From: Vreelandella maris
GTDB taxonomy: Bacteria > Pseudomonadota > Gammaproteobacteria > Pseudomonadales > Halomonadaceae
NCBI RefSeq assembly: GCF_013371085.1
Contig: NZ_JABWCV010000005.1
Coordinates: forward strand, 124,001 to 188,000
Length of the DNA: 64,000 bases
Direction of reading: 5' to 3'
Each line of letters opens with the position of its first letter. The stretch's first letter is position 1. The notes under the pieces are model-generated. The model was not told where the DNA came from, did no database searches, and saw nothing but the letters and a program-made list of their open reading frames with translations. The position numbers and the translations under genes are program-made. Shown in pieces: positions 8,365 through 15,478 of this stretch.

Positions 8365-9369
8365 ATGCTTGAAGATCACCGCGGCGGACCGCGCCATGAT
8401 TCGCTGATGTCGGCTTATCATGAAAGTGATAGCAATAGCGGTTGGATGATTAGCTATCTGGATATCATGACGTTGTTGGTGGCTCTCTTCGTCGTCATTA
8501 TCGCCGCGACAGGGGCGAACCATTCAGAGTGGTTGGCAGGCGATACAGCAATTGACGCTAGTCAATCGTCATCGCCTTCGCTGGAAATCCCTTTGCCTGA
8601 GTCGTTAGCAAACGCCATGCCTGAGCGCGTTGGTAGTGCCGCCTGGAGTGGCGCAGGGCTGAGCCCGATGGCGGTGAGTGCGTCGCTGGGGGTGGCTGGC
8701 TTGCCTAAGCTGTCTCGGTTACCCCGGCGGCGCGTTAGCGTTGGTGTACCGCCGCTGTTGGCCGCGCCGAAACCTGTTGAACCGGCCATTACCCTCCCTA
8801 AACTGCTAATGCCTGCGGGCAGTGATGATTTTTCATCGCCTCTGGCGGATTACATGGTGGTGTTAACTGACCGGCCCCCGGTAAATGTGCAGGTTGTCAG
8901 CGACGAGTCAGTGGCGGGTGCGCTTGCCCTGAACCAAGCGCTTTCCCAACGCGTTGAGGAGTCTACCTATCTGCCCGACCTGGAAGGTGTTGAAGTATCA
9001 CGAGTGGCGGAAGGTATTAGCCTGCGTGTACAGGATCAATTGCTGTTTCCTTCGGCGACGGCTGAGTTAACCAACGACGGGTCATCATTAGTCGGCAGTT
9101 TGCTGGAAACGATTCAGCGCTATGATGGCGAAGTATGGGTGGAAGGCCATTCGGATAGTCAGACGATTAGCACCGATGAGTTCTCTTCCAACTGGGCGCT
9201 TTCAAGTGCGCGCGCCATCGCCATTGTTGAGGCGCTGGAAGCGGCGGGGGTCGACGCTGAGCGCCTACGCGCCGTCGGCTTGGCAGCCACAAGGCCGCTG
9301 GAAAGTAACGCTAGCGCAGAAGGGCGGGCTCGCAACCGGCGGGTTGAGGTAGTCATTCACGTTGAATAA
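8365..9369 (+). CDS. MotB-like membrane protein with C-terminal OmpA peptidoglycan-binding domain
   Basis: 334 residues. One N-terminal membrane segment, SYLDIMTLLVALFVVIIAAT, matches the MotB/stator B-subunit helix, including the aspartate (Asp33) at the position of the ion-conducting Asp32 of MotB. A proline-rich linker of about 150 residues leads to an OmpA_C domain (LLFPSATAELT, EGHSDS, SARAIAIVEAL, RNRRVEVVI). The protein is thus inner-membrane anchored and binds peptidoglycan. No MotA/ExbB-like partner is adjacent. The ATG at 8365 has no good ribosome site; ATG 8407 is an alternative that keeps the helix. The gene starts right after the IscB element, which may have separated it from an original promoter or partner. 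Confidence 0.8.
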   Translation: MLEDHRGGPRHDSLMSAYHESDSNSGWMISYLDIMTLLVALFVVIIAATGANHSEWLAGDTAIDASQSSSPSLEIPLPESLANAMPERVGSAAWSGAGLSPMAVSASLGVAGLPKLSRLPRRRVSVGVPPLLAAPKPVEPAITLPKLLMPAGSDDFSSPLADYMVVLTDRPPVNVQVVSDESVAGALALNQALSQRVEESTYLPDLEGVEVSRVAEGISLRVQDQLLFPSATAELTNDGSSLVGSLLETIQRYDGEVWVEGHSDSQTISTDEFSSNWALSSARAIAIVEALEAAGVDAERLRAVGLAATRPLESNASAEGRARNRRVEVVIHVE

Positions 9370-9448
9370 AAGCTAATACAGGTGAATTTCAGCCCAGTTG
9401 TCCAAATGGTCGCGCTTCGCTCGCGGTGCCATCTCACTTTTCCTACAT

Positions 9449-9544
9449 AAAAAAACCCGCCGGGGGAGGCGGGCATGAAAGGGCTTGGCTCACTGCAGCC
9501 CACTGGCATCAGGTGAGGGGGTATACAGGATCACCAGTGGGTAC
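9449..9544 (-). ncRNA. Candidate small RNA of about 96 nt with promoter and terminator
   Basis: Read on the minus strand: TTGGCA (9578-9573), a 16-base spacer, TATACT (9556-9551), then a likely start at G9544. CCCACTGG (9541-9534) pairs exactly with CCAGTGGG (9506-9499). The transcript ends in CCCGCC-TCCCCC-GGCGGG (9473-9456) followed by seven T, a textbook terminator. The terminator loop and a CCCCCTCACC stretch are C-rich, as in small RNAs that pair with Shine-Dalgarno sequences. No open reading frame of note is present. It matches no small RNA I can name. Confidence 0.5.
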
Positions 9545-9890
9545 AGGTTTAGTATAGCTATTTATAAGGCCTTGCCAAGTGCTGTCTCAGTTTTTTTTAA
9601 GTTCTGTCTCATTTTTTAATTAATAACGGCGCGACAAGTGCACTAATGTGTTCCATGCGTTCATTTGGTGCATTCAAGCTGCTTCTTTTTGGTGCTTGGG
9701 CGTATGGCGCGCCATAAAATTCTAAAAACCCCCGCTAACCCTCTGCTAAAGCTACACTTCTCTGATTTGGCTTATAACTTGCTATCCTTTTCATAGCCAC
9801 TTTTTCATAGCCAATTACTCGTTGGTCATCGCCATAGGGCATCGCAGGCTACTGTCTTGACGATGTGCTAAGACGAATAGAGGTAGTGCC
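9545..9890. other. Intergenic region before the phosphatase gene
   Basis: Besides the promoter of the candidate small RNA, it contains two copies of CTGTCTCA each followed closely by a T-run (9582 and 9604) and a tandem TTTTCATAGCCA (9788-9799 and 9802-9813, 14-bp period). The promoter of the compatible-solute genes should be here, but I see no convincing boxes. No gene was found. Confidence 0.4.
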
Positions 9891-10829
9891 ATGCCGGAAT
9901 CCAATCAGTTTTCAGCGCCGCTTTCTCCGTCGCCTTCTCCGCCACCATCGCCGGTAGACCCTGCGTTTCAGCCGCGTCTGGTAGTGACCGATTTAGATGG
10001 CTCGCTGCTGGATCACCATAGTTATGACTTCAGCCCCGCCGCGCCGTGGCTTGCTCGTTTAAAACAAATGGGCGTGCCGGTCATTCCGGTCACCAGTAAA
10101 ACCCGTGCGGAGTTGATTCCGCTGCGCGAAGCGTTGGGCCTGACGGGTACGCCTTTTATCGCTGAGAATGGGGCGGTGATTGGCCTACCGCCGGGTTGGT
10201 GTCATGCGCGGTTAGACCGCCCTGGTGGTGGTCGCGATGGCGTGGTGATTAAGCACCCTGGGGTGGATATTGGCTTTATTCGTGCTCGCTTAAAGGTGTG
10301 GCGTGAGCGTCTGGGGTTTCAATTTACCCGTATGGGTGAGCTGAGTGTGCAGGAGGTCATGGAGCTGACTGGGTTGGATGAGAGCCGCGCTCGCGACGCC
10401 CGGCAGCGGGAAGGCAGCGAGCCGCTGTTATGGAAAGACAGTGACTCAGCATTAGAAGCGTTTCGTGCTGCTCTGGAGGGAGATGGCCTACAGCTAACAC
10501 AAGGCGGGCGTTTTTGGCATGTCATGGGGCGCTCGGCAGATAAGGGCAGTGCAGTAGAGTGGTTAGTGAAACGCTTTACGGCATTAAGAGGCCGCACACC
10601 CCTCTCGTTAGGGCTGGGGGATGGGCCGAACGATATTTCTATGCTTGAAGCGGTTGATCAAGCCGTCGTTATCCGCGGTTGCCACGACTTAATCGTAGAG
10701 CCGCGTAACACGTCGCTATATCGCACGGAAGCTACAGGGCCGACCGGCTGGGCAGAGGGGGTTGCCCACTGGTGGGGGCGAGATGACCGCCGTTTAGCGA
10801 CGGCGGAGAAAGGTGATGCTGTGGTTTGA
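9891..10829 (+). CDS. HAD-IIB phosphatase, mannosyl/glucosyl-3-phosphoglycerate phosphatase-like
   Basis: 312 residues with HAD motif I VVTDLDGSLLD (about residues 33-43), motif II PVTSKTRAE, the family-typical FIAENGAVIGLPPGW, a lysine-containing PL-W-KDSD region, and motif IV LGLGDGPNDISML. This is the MPGP/YedP subgroup, which removes the phosphate from mannosyl- or glucosyl-3-phosphoglycerate to release the compatible solute. A proline/serine-rich N-terminal tail of about 30 residues is unusual. It precedes a GT81-type glycosyltransferase by 67 bases, so the pair probably forms a two-step pathway. GAGGTAGTGCC before the ATG supports the start. Confidence 0.8.
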   Translation: MPESNQFSAPLSPSPSPPPSPVDPAFQPRLVVTDLDGSLLDHHSYDFSPAAPWLARLKQMGVPVIPVTSKTRAELIPLREALGLTGTPFIAENGAVIGLPPGWCHARLDRPGGGRDGVVIKHPGVDIGFIRARLKVWRERLGFQFTRMGELSVQEVMELTGLDESRARDARQREGSEPLLWKDSDSALEAFRAALEGDGLQLTQGGRFWHVMGRSADKGSAVEWLVKRFTALRGRTPLSLGLGDGPNDISMLEAVDQAVVIRGCHDLIVEPRNTSLYRTEATGPTGWAEGVAHWWGRDDRRLATAEKGDAVV

Positions 10830-10873
10830 GAACAGACGTTATTTGAGAACGGTTCGGTATTTGAGAACCGTTC
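10825..10873 (+). promoter_or_regulatory. Triple TTTGAGAAC repeat and hairpin between the two solute-synthesis genes
   Basis: TTTGAGAAC occurs at 10825, 10842 and 10860 (17- and 18-base spacing); the first copy includes the stop codon of the phosphatase. GAACGGTTC (10847-10855) pairs exactly with GAACCGTTC (10865-10873) over a 9-base loop. Possible roles are an operator array or an mRNA hairpin setting the ratio of the two proteins. Confidence 0.45.
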
Positions 10874-10896
10874 CATGAATCCAGGGAGGCAAGCGC

Positions 10897-12117
10897 ATGA
10901 GTGACTTTCATCAAAATGGGATTATTACCGACTTCCATAACCTGACTAAGCGTTCAGTAGAAGCACTTGAAGAGGAGCTATGCCAATTTTCCCGACGACG
11001 GCCGATGGGGTTGATTCTACCGTCGCTTTTTTCGGAATTGGAAGGACCTGCGCTTTCAGCGATTGTTGATGAACTGGTTAAGGTCCCTTACCTGAGTGAG
11101 ATTGTCATTGGCCTGGATCGCGCCGATCGCAAACAGTTTTTATACGCCCGCGAATTTTTCTCTCGCCTGCCGCAGCATACGCGCATTTTATGGAACGATG
11201 GCCCGCGCCTGAAAGCGCTCGATGCAGAATTGGAAGAGCATGGGCTAGGGGCGTTGGAGCCAGGTAAAGGGCGCAATGTGTGGTACTGCGCAGGTTATAT
11301 GTTGTCATCTGGGCGCTCGAGGGTGGTCGGGCTGCACGATTGCGATATTCTCACCTATGAGCGTGGCCTATTGGCGCGCTTGATGTACCCGGTGGCCCAC
11401 CCCAATTTCAACTACAGTTTCTGCAAAGGCTATTACCCGCGTATTGCGGAAGGCAAGCTCAATGGCCGTGTCTCTCGACTATTAGTCACACCGCTGCTGC
11501 GGGCGCTTAAAACCGTTTGCGGGCCGCTGCCGTATCTCGACTACTTGGATAGTTTCCGTTACCCGCTTTCGGGCGAGTTTGCGATGCGTAGCGAAGTGCT
11601 GGAAGGCATTCGTATTCCCGCTGATTGGGGGCTGGAAATCGGCGTGCTATCAGAGCTGCAGCGTAACTACTCACTGCGCCAACTCTGCCAAGTCGATATT
11701 GCCGATGCCTACGACCACAAGCACCAGCCGGTTAGCGAAGATGATCCCAACGGTGGCTTAAACCGCATGAGTTTGGATATCTCTAAAGCGCTGTATCGAA
11801 AATTAGCCACTCAGGGCATTACCTTTAGCAGCGAAGACTTCCGCACGCTTAAAGCAACTTACTACCGCTTCGCATTGGATTTGATTGAGGCCTACGACCA
11901 CGACGCCACCATGAATGGCCTGAGCCTTGACCGCCATAGTGAAGAGCAAGCGGTTGAGCTATTTGCCAGCAATCTGCTCGAAGCCGGTAACTTATTTTTG
12001 GACAATCCTAGAGAACGGCCCTTTATTCCCAGTTGGAACCGCGTACAGGCAGCCGTGCCTGACCTCCTCACGCGTATGCACGAAGCAGTCGAACTGGATA
12101 ATCAAGGTAAGGTTTAA
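10897..12117 (+). CDS. GT81-type glycosyltransferase, probable glucosyl-3-phosphoglycerate synthase
   Basis: 406 residues. Family features seen: an N-terminal PLGLILPSLFSEL-like beginning of the GT-A fold, a metal-binding DCDI motif in VVGLHDCDI, FCKGYYPRI, and SGEFAMRSEVLE...WGLEIGVLSEL, which closely parallels GAGEF and GYGVEIGLL segments of GpgS. GpgS transfers glucose from an NDP-sugar to 3-phosphoglycerate; the upstream phosphatase then yields glucosylglycerate, an osmolyte also used under nitrogen limitation. Mannose as the sugar (MpgS activity) cannot be excluded. GGGAGG precedes the ATG. A terminator follows. Confidence 0.8.
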   Translation: MSDFHQNGIITDFHNLTKRSVEALEEELCQFSRRRPMGLILPSLFSELEGPALSAIVDELVKVPYLSEIVIGLDRADRKQFLYAREFFSRLPQHTRILWNDGPRLKALDAELEEHGLGALEPGKGRNVWYCAGYMLSSGRSRVVGLHDCDILTYERGLLARLMYPVAHPNFNYSFCKGYYPRIAEGKLNGRVSRLLVTPLLRALKTVCGPLPYLDYLDSFRYPLSGEFAMRSEVLEGIRIPADWGLEIGVLSELQRNYSLRQLCQVDIADAYDHKHQPVSEDDPNGGLNRMSLDISKALYRKLATQGITFSSEDFRTLKATYYRFALDLIEAYDHDATMNGLSLDRHSEEQAVELFASNLLEAGNLFLDNPRERPFIPSWNRVQAAVPDLLTRMHEAVELDNQGKV

Positions 12118-12140
12118 CGGCACTGGAAGAGTTATGGAAT

Positions 12141-12174
12141 AAGGCCGGCTACCCTTGGGTAGCCGGCCTTTTTT
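12141..12174 (+). terminator. Rho-independent terminator after the glycosyltransferase
   Basis: GGCCGGCTACCC pairs with GGTAGCCGGCC over a short TT(G) loop and is followed by TTTTTT. It separates this gene from the convergent chemoreceptor gene ending at 12199. Confidence 0.95.
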
Positions 12175-12198
12175 AATACGTGTTAGAAATAATACGTG

Positions 12199-13815
12199 TT
12201 AAAAATCGCTGTCCTGATAAACAGGCCGTGGCGCCGTTGATGACGCTGGTAAGCTTGCCTGCATACGCTCCGTGGTCTGGTTAATGCGGAAGTTAGCTAC
12301 CAACTGACGCAGTTGGGTGCTGAGTTGCGCAAGCGTTTGGGTCGCATGATTGCTCTCTTGCACCAAGCTGGCATTTTGCTGGGTCATTTGATCCATTTGC
12401 GTGACGGCTTGGTTGACCTGTTCGATACCACTGCTCTGCTCAATAGTGGCGGCTGAAATTTCCTGCACCAGTGTGCTGAGCTGCTTGATGTCATCGACCA
12501 TGCCATTGATAACGTCGCCGGTCGCCTGAACCTGGCGGCTGCCTTCGACCACTTTGCTGTCCGACGCTTCGATCAGCGTCTTGATCTCTTGTGCGGCAGA
12601 GGCGGAGCGGCTGGCAAGTTGACGAACTTCATTGGCCACCACGGCAAAACCACGCCCTTGCTCTCCAGCGCGTGCGGCTTCTACGGACGCGTTCAGGGCC
12701 AAGATATTGGTTTGGAAGGCAATGCCGTCAATTGTGTTGACGATGCTGCTCATTTGCGTGGCGCTTTCGTTAATTGTCGCCATGGTGGTGATCACCGTGG
12801 ACATCGAATCACTACCCCGCTGAGCGCTGTCGGCGGTGCGGGTGGCAAGCGTACGCGCATGGTCTGCGTGTTCTGCATTCTGCTTAACGGTAGCTGTAAG
12901 CTGTTCCATGCTGGAAGCGGTTTCGGCGAGTGAGGCTGCCTGCTCTTCGGTGCGTGTCGAAAGCTCTTCGTTGACGCCCACAATTTGCTCGACACCACTA
13001 TTGACCTGATTGGCTCCGTGATGAATATCACCGATGGTGACAGCGAGGTTTTCCCGCATACGGTTAATATCAAACAGTAAACTCTGCTGATCTTTCGCTG
13101 AAAGCTGCGTTACCTGGGTCAGGTCACCGTCGGCGATATGACGTACAACGCTGGCGGCGTAGCGAGGGTCGCCGCCTAAACGACGGGAAACATCCCGGAT
13201 CACCCAGCCCATCAGCAGCGTTACCGGTAAGCCGATGATTAAAAGAATGATCACTGAGCGAATCAGGCCAGCAATGAAGGCTTCGTTAATATCATCGACA
13301 TAAACGCCTGCCGCCATTGACCACTGCCATTCAGGGAGATAAGCCACGTAGCTGATTTTGGGTACCTGCTTATCGCCGGTAATACGACGCGAGTAGTAGT
13401 CAACATGACCACCGCCGGATTGAGCAGCCTCACGAAAAGCGGCGTAAAGATCCATGCCACTAGCGTCTTGATAAGCGCTCATGTCTTCACCGCGGGGGCG
13501 ATTGGGGTGGGAAACAATACGTAAGTCGTCGTCGAAGGAAAATAGGTATTCACCGCCGCCAAAACTGACGCTGGACATATTGTCGATGGCGCGCTGCTGC
13601 GCCTCTTCTTCACTTAGCTCGCCAGTGGCCACCCGTTCTTGTAGGGCTTCAATTTGGCTATGCACGCTCTCAATCACGTATTGAATGCTGTCGCGTCGTT
13701 CACTCTCAATCGTTTGTCTGTTTTCCAACGCTAGCCAGCCAACTAACAACAGCATGGCAATCCAAATGATACCCAGCGTTCCCCAGAGTTTCTGCGTCGT
13801 CGTTAAGCGTGTCAT
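12199..13815 (-). CDS. Methyl-accepting chemotaxis protein with single-Cache (sCache_2) sensor, copy 1
   Basis: 538 residues: membrane segment at about 10-30, periplasmic sCache_2 domain ([45 protein letters not shown]), second membrane segment near 190-210, HAMP, then the cytoplasmic signalling hairpin with the invariant tip [23 protein letters not shown]. It lacks an obvious NWETF-like CheR tether. sCache_2 receptors usually bind small carboxylates such as acetate, lactate or pyruvate; the ligand here is unknown. A second, very similar receptor lies at 15479-17095, on the other side of an insertion sequence; signalling domains are almost identical while the Cache domains have diverged. Confidence 0.92.
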   Translation of the reverse strand: MTRLTTTQKLWGTLGIIWIAMLLLVGWLALENRQTIESERRDSIQYVIESVHSQIEALQERVATGELSEEEAQQRAIDNMSSVSFGGGEYLFSFDDDLRIVSHPNRPRGEDMSAYQDASGMDLYAAFREAAQSGGGHVDYYSRRITGDKQVPKISYVAYLPEWQWSMAAGVYVDDINEAFIAGLIRSVIILLIIGLPVTLLMGWVIRDVSRRLGGDPRYAASVVRHIADGDLTQVTQLSAKDQQSLLFDINRMRENLAVTIGDIHHGANQVNSGVEQIVGVNEELSTRTEEQAASLAETASSMEQLTATVKQNAEHADHARTLATRTADSAQRGSDSMSTVITTMATINESATQMSSIVNTIDGIAFQTNILALNASVEAARAGEQGRGFAVVANEVRQLASRSASAAQEIKTLIEASDSKVVEGSRQVQATGDVINGMVDDIKQLSTLVQEISAATIEQSSGIEQVNQAVTQMDQMTQQNASLVQESNHATQTLAQLSTQLRQLVANFRINQTTERMQASLPASSTAPRPVYQDSDF

Positions 13816-13822
13816 GTTTTTC

Positions 13823-13859
13823 CTAGCCGATTTATGTAAGCAACGTTTTTATCGGCTAG
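13823..13859 (-). promoter_or_regulatory. Hairpin in the 5' leader of chemoreceptor 1, overlapping the Shine-Dalgarno
   Basis: CTAGCCGAT (13823-13831) and ATCGGCTAG (13851-13859) are exact inverse repeats 19 bases apart. On the transcribed strand the second arm ends in GGCTAG and runs straight into GAAAAAC-ATG, so part of the AGGA ribosome site is in the stem. This could restrain translation. The paralogue at 15479-17095 keeps the AGGAAAAAC but lacks the matching arm. Confidence 0.45.
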
Positions 13860-13924
13860 AAGCGAAAATACCTTAGCTAAATATAATATAAATTATATTT
13901 CGGTGTTTTAATGGCCGTGGCAGC

Positions 13925-14046
13925 ATTAAACCCAGATTGCTTCACTGCGTTCGCAATAAGATGGGGGGGGGACCGCAATGACATGGGGGAGGGAATCACA
14001 ATGACATGGGGGAAGTAATCGCAATGACAGGGGGATACCGCTCAAT
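13925..14046. repeat. Degenerate copy of the GCAATGACA repeat family beside the IS element
   Basis: It contains AGATTGCTTCACTGCGTTCG followed by CAATAAGATGG, then three degenerate CGCAATGACATGGGGG-like units. The same core makes up the array at 23084-23530. It lies directly next to the left inverted repeat of the IS1111 element, so the element probably inserted into or beside such a repeat. With the receptor leader, it fills the 309-bp gap before the transposase. Confidence 0.7.
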
Positions 14047-14124
14047 GAAAGGGACTCCTCCCCTCTCGAAGCTTCAAAGAGCTACATTGATAGTTGAACC
14101 ACTTCAATGCGGAGGGGAAGAGTC

Positions 14125-15174
14125 ATGAACAAGCATAAGACAATAGGTATTGATCTGGCAAAGCGTGTTTTCCAAGTGTGTGTTGTCGACACCCGCCGCC
14201 CGCGTGCTCAGGTCAACAAAGAGTTTAAACGGCATCAGGTCTTGGATTTTATGCGCCGCCAACCGGCCTGTCGGGTGTTCATGGAAGCGTGCGGTGGATC
14301 GCATTATTGGGCCCGACAGCTGCAGGCCCTCGGCCATAGCGTTGCGCTCATTTCACCCCAGTTTGTGACGCCCTTTCGCAAGGGGCACAAGACCGATGCC
14401 AATGACGCGCTCGCGATCGTTGAGGCCGGGTTGCGCCCTGATATGCGCTTCGTGCCGCTCAAAAGCGTCGAGCAACAGGATATTCAGAGCCTGCACCGCA
14501 TTCGGGAAAGGTATATTCATCAACGCACCCAGTTGATCAATCAGGTTCATGGGTTATTGCAGGAATATGGAGTGATCAGCGGTCGGGGACAGAAAGCGTT
14601 AAAGCAACGTGTCTGGCTCGCCCTGGAAGATGCCGATAACGAGCTTTCGATGCTGATGCGTGACTTGATTGCCGAGCAAATGGCGGAGCTGGATCGACTC
14701 AACGAGCGTATTCAGTCACTGGATAAACGGGTGGAGCAGATGAGCCGTGCGGTGATGCCTTGTCGCCAACTGTTGGCGATTGAGGGAGTGGGACCGGTGG
14801 TCGCCACCCAGCTCTATAGCGCCCTCGGTAACGGCGACGCCTTCAAGAAAGGTCGCCAAGCATCAGCCTATCTGGGGTTAACGCCGACACAACACAGCAG
14901 TGGTGGCATCGCGAAGATCAAGGGCATTGGCCGAACGGGGCAAATCTCGCTGAAAGCCGCCCTGATACGCGGCGCACACTCGGCCATCAACACCGTGGGT
15001 GACAAGCAGGATGCCAAAAGCCGTTGGCTACGCGCGCTGGTCGCACGCGTTGGCAAGAACAAAGCGGCTGTCGCGTTAGCGAACAAGACAGTGCGAACCG
15101 CCTGGGCGGTTCTGCACAGCGGACAGTCCTATTGTAGAGAGTTTAACGAAGGTTCAGCGCTGATGGCGAGCTAA
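14125..15174 (+). CDS. IS110/IS1111-family DEDD transposase
   Basis: 349 residues. The N-terminal DEDD_Tnp_IS110 domain shows GIDLAK (first Asp), MEACGGSHYWAR (Glu) and KTDANDALAI (Asp pair); a coiled linker follows; the C-terminal Transposase_20 domain shows LLAIEGVGPVVATQL, and ASAYLGLTPTQHSSGG with the conserved serine. It catalyses cut-and-paste via a circular intermediate, using RuvC-like and serine active sites together. The ATG at 14125 is chosen over 14107 because GAGGGGAAG precedes it. The frame is full length, so the element may be active. IS1111 members use a structured RNA from the 3' noncoding region to choose targets. Confidence 0.95.
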   Translation: MNKHKTIGIDLAKRVFQVCVVDTRRPRAQVNKEFKRHQVLDFMRRQPACRVFMEACGGSHYWARQLQALGHSVALISPQFVTPFRKGHKTDANDALAIVEAGLRPDMRFVPLKSVEQQDIQSLHRIRERYIHQRTQLINQVHGLLQEYGVISGRGQKALKQRVWLALEDADNELSMLMRDLIAEQMAELDRLNERIQSLDKRVEQMSRAVMPCRQLLAIEGVGPVVATQLYSALGNGDAFKKGRQASAYLGLTPTQHSSGGIAKIKGIGRTGQISLKAALIRGAHSAINTVGDKQDAKSRWLRALVARVGKNKAAVALANKTVRTAWAVLHSGQSYCREFNEGSALMAS

Positions 15175-15418
15175 GCGGTAGCACCACCAGCGCCTAAGCG
15201 CCGAGAGGCGACTACCTTGTTGCCGGGCAACGATTGATGAAAAACAGGTCAGACCGACCTTCTCAAAACCTGATCATCGCGATGGCTGAAGAAGCCTCCC
15301 GCTCGTTGAGGAGAGAAGGTGCGCGACGTTCATCAGGGTCAGGGGATAGCGTCCCCATCAAGAGACCGACTATACGCACGCATCGGCTTATGTTTTTCCA
15401 TCATCGTCGCTTGCAACC
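15175..15418 (+). ncRNA. Putative IS1111 guide RNA region (seekRNA/bridge-RNA type)
   Basis: 244 noncoding bases between transposase stop and right inverted repeat, the position where IS1111-group guide RNAs are encoded. Hairpins seen: CGCC-GAGA-GGCG near 15200, GTTGCC-G-GGCAAC (15219-15231), AGGTC-AGACC-GACCT (15246-15260), and GGGGA-TAGCG-TCCCC (15342-15356). The fold and guide segments cannot be set without comparing related elements and insertion sites. Confidence 0.5.
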
Positions 15419-15478
15419 GGGGAGGAGTCCCTATACGCGATGACAAACATAAAATCGCGAGCGATATTAATGCTAATG

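Larger units (their letters stand above)
14051..15431 (+). mobile_element. IS110-family (IS1111 group) insertion sequence
   Basis: A DEDD transposase gene is flanked by perfect 13-bp inverted repeats: GGGACTCCTCCCC (14051-14063) and GGGGAGGAGTCCC (15419-15431). Subterminal inverted repeats distinguish the IS1111 group from classical IS110. True ends should lie a few bases outside the repeats; no target duplication is expected or seen. The element sits between two chemoreceptor paralogues. About 240 noncoding bases lie between the transposase stop and the right repeat. Confidence 0.9.

Noticed and set aside
8349..8372. Seven-codon ORF overlapping the MotB-like start
   Set aside because: ATG 8349 to TGA 8372 could be a leader peptide or a frameshifted N-terminus, but no ribosome site or comparison supports either reading.
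9449..9544. 4.5S or 6S RNA
   Set aside because: The SRP tetraloop region (GGAAGGAAGCAGCC-like) is absent and the length is far from 6S RNA.
9640..9700. Sigma-54 promoter suggested by two TTGGTGC motifs
   Set aside because: The GG-GC spacing does not match the required 10 bases.
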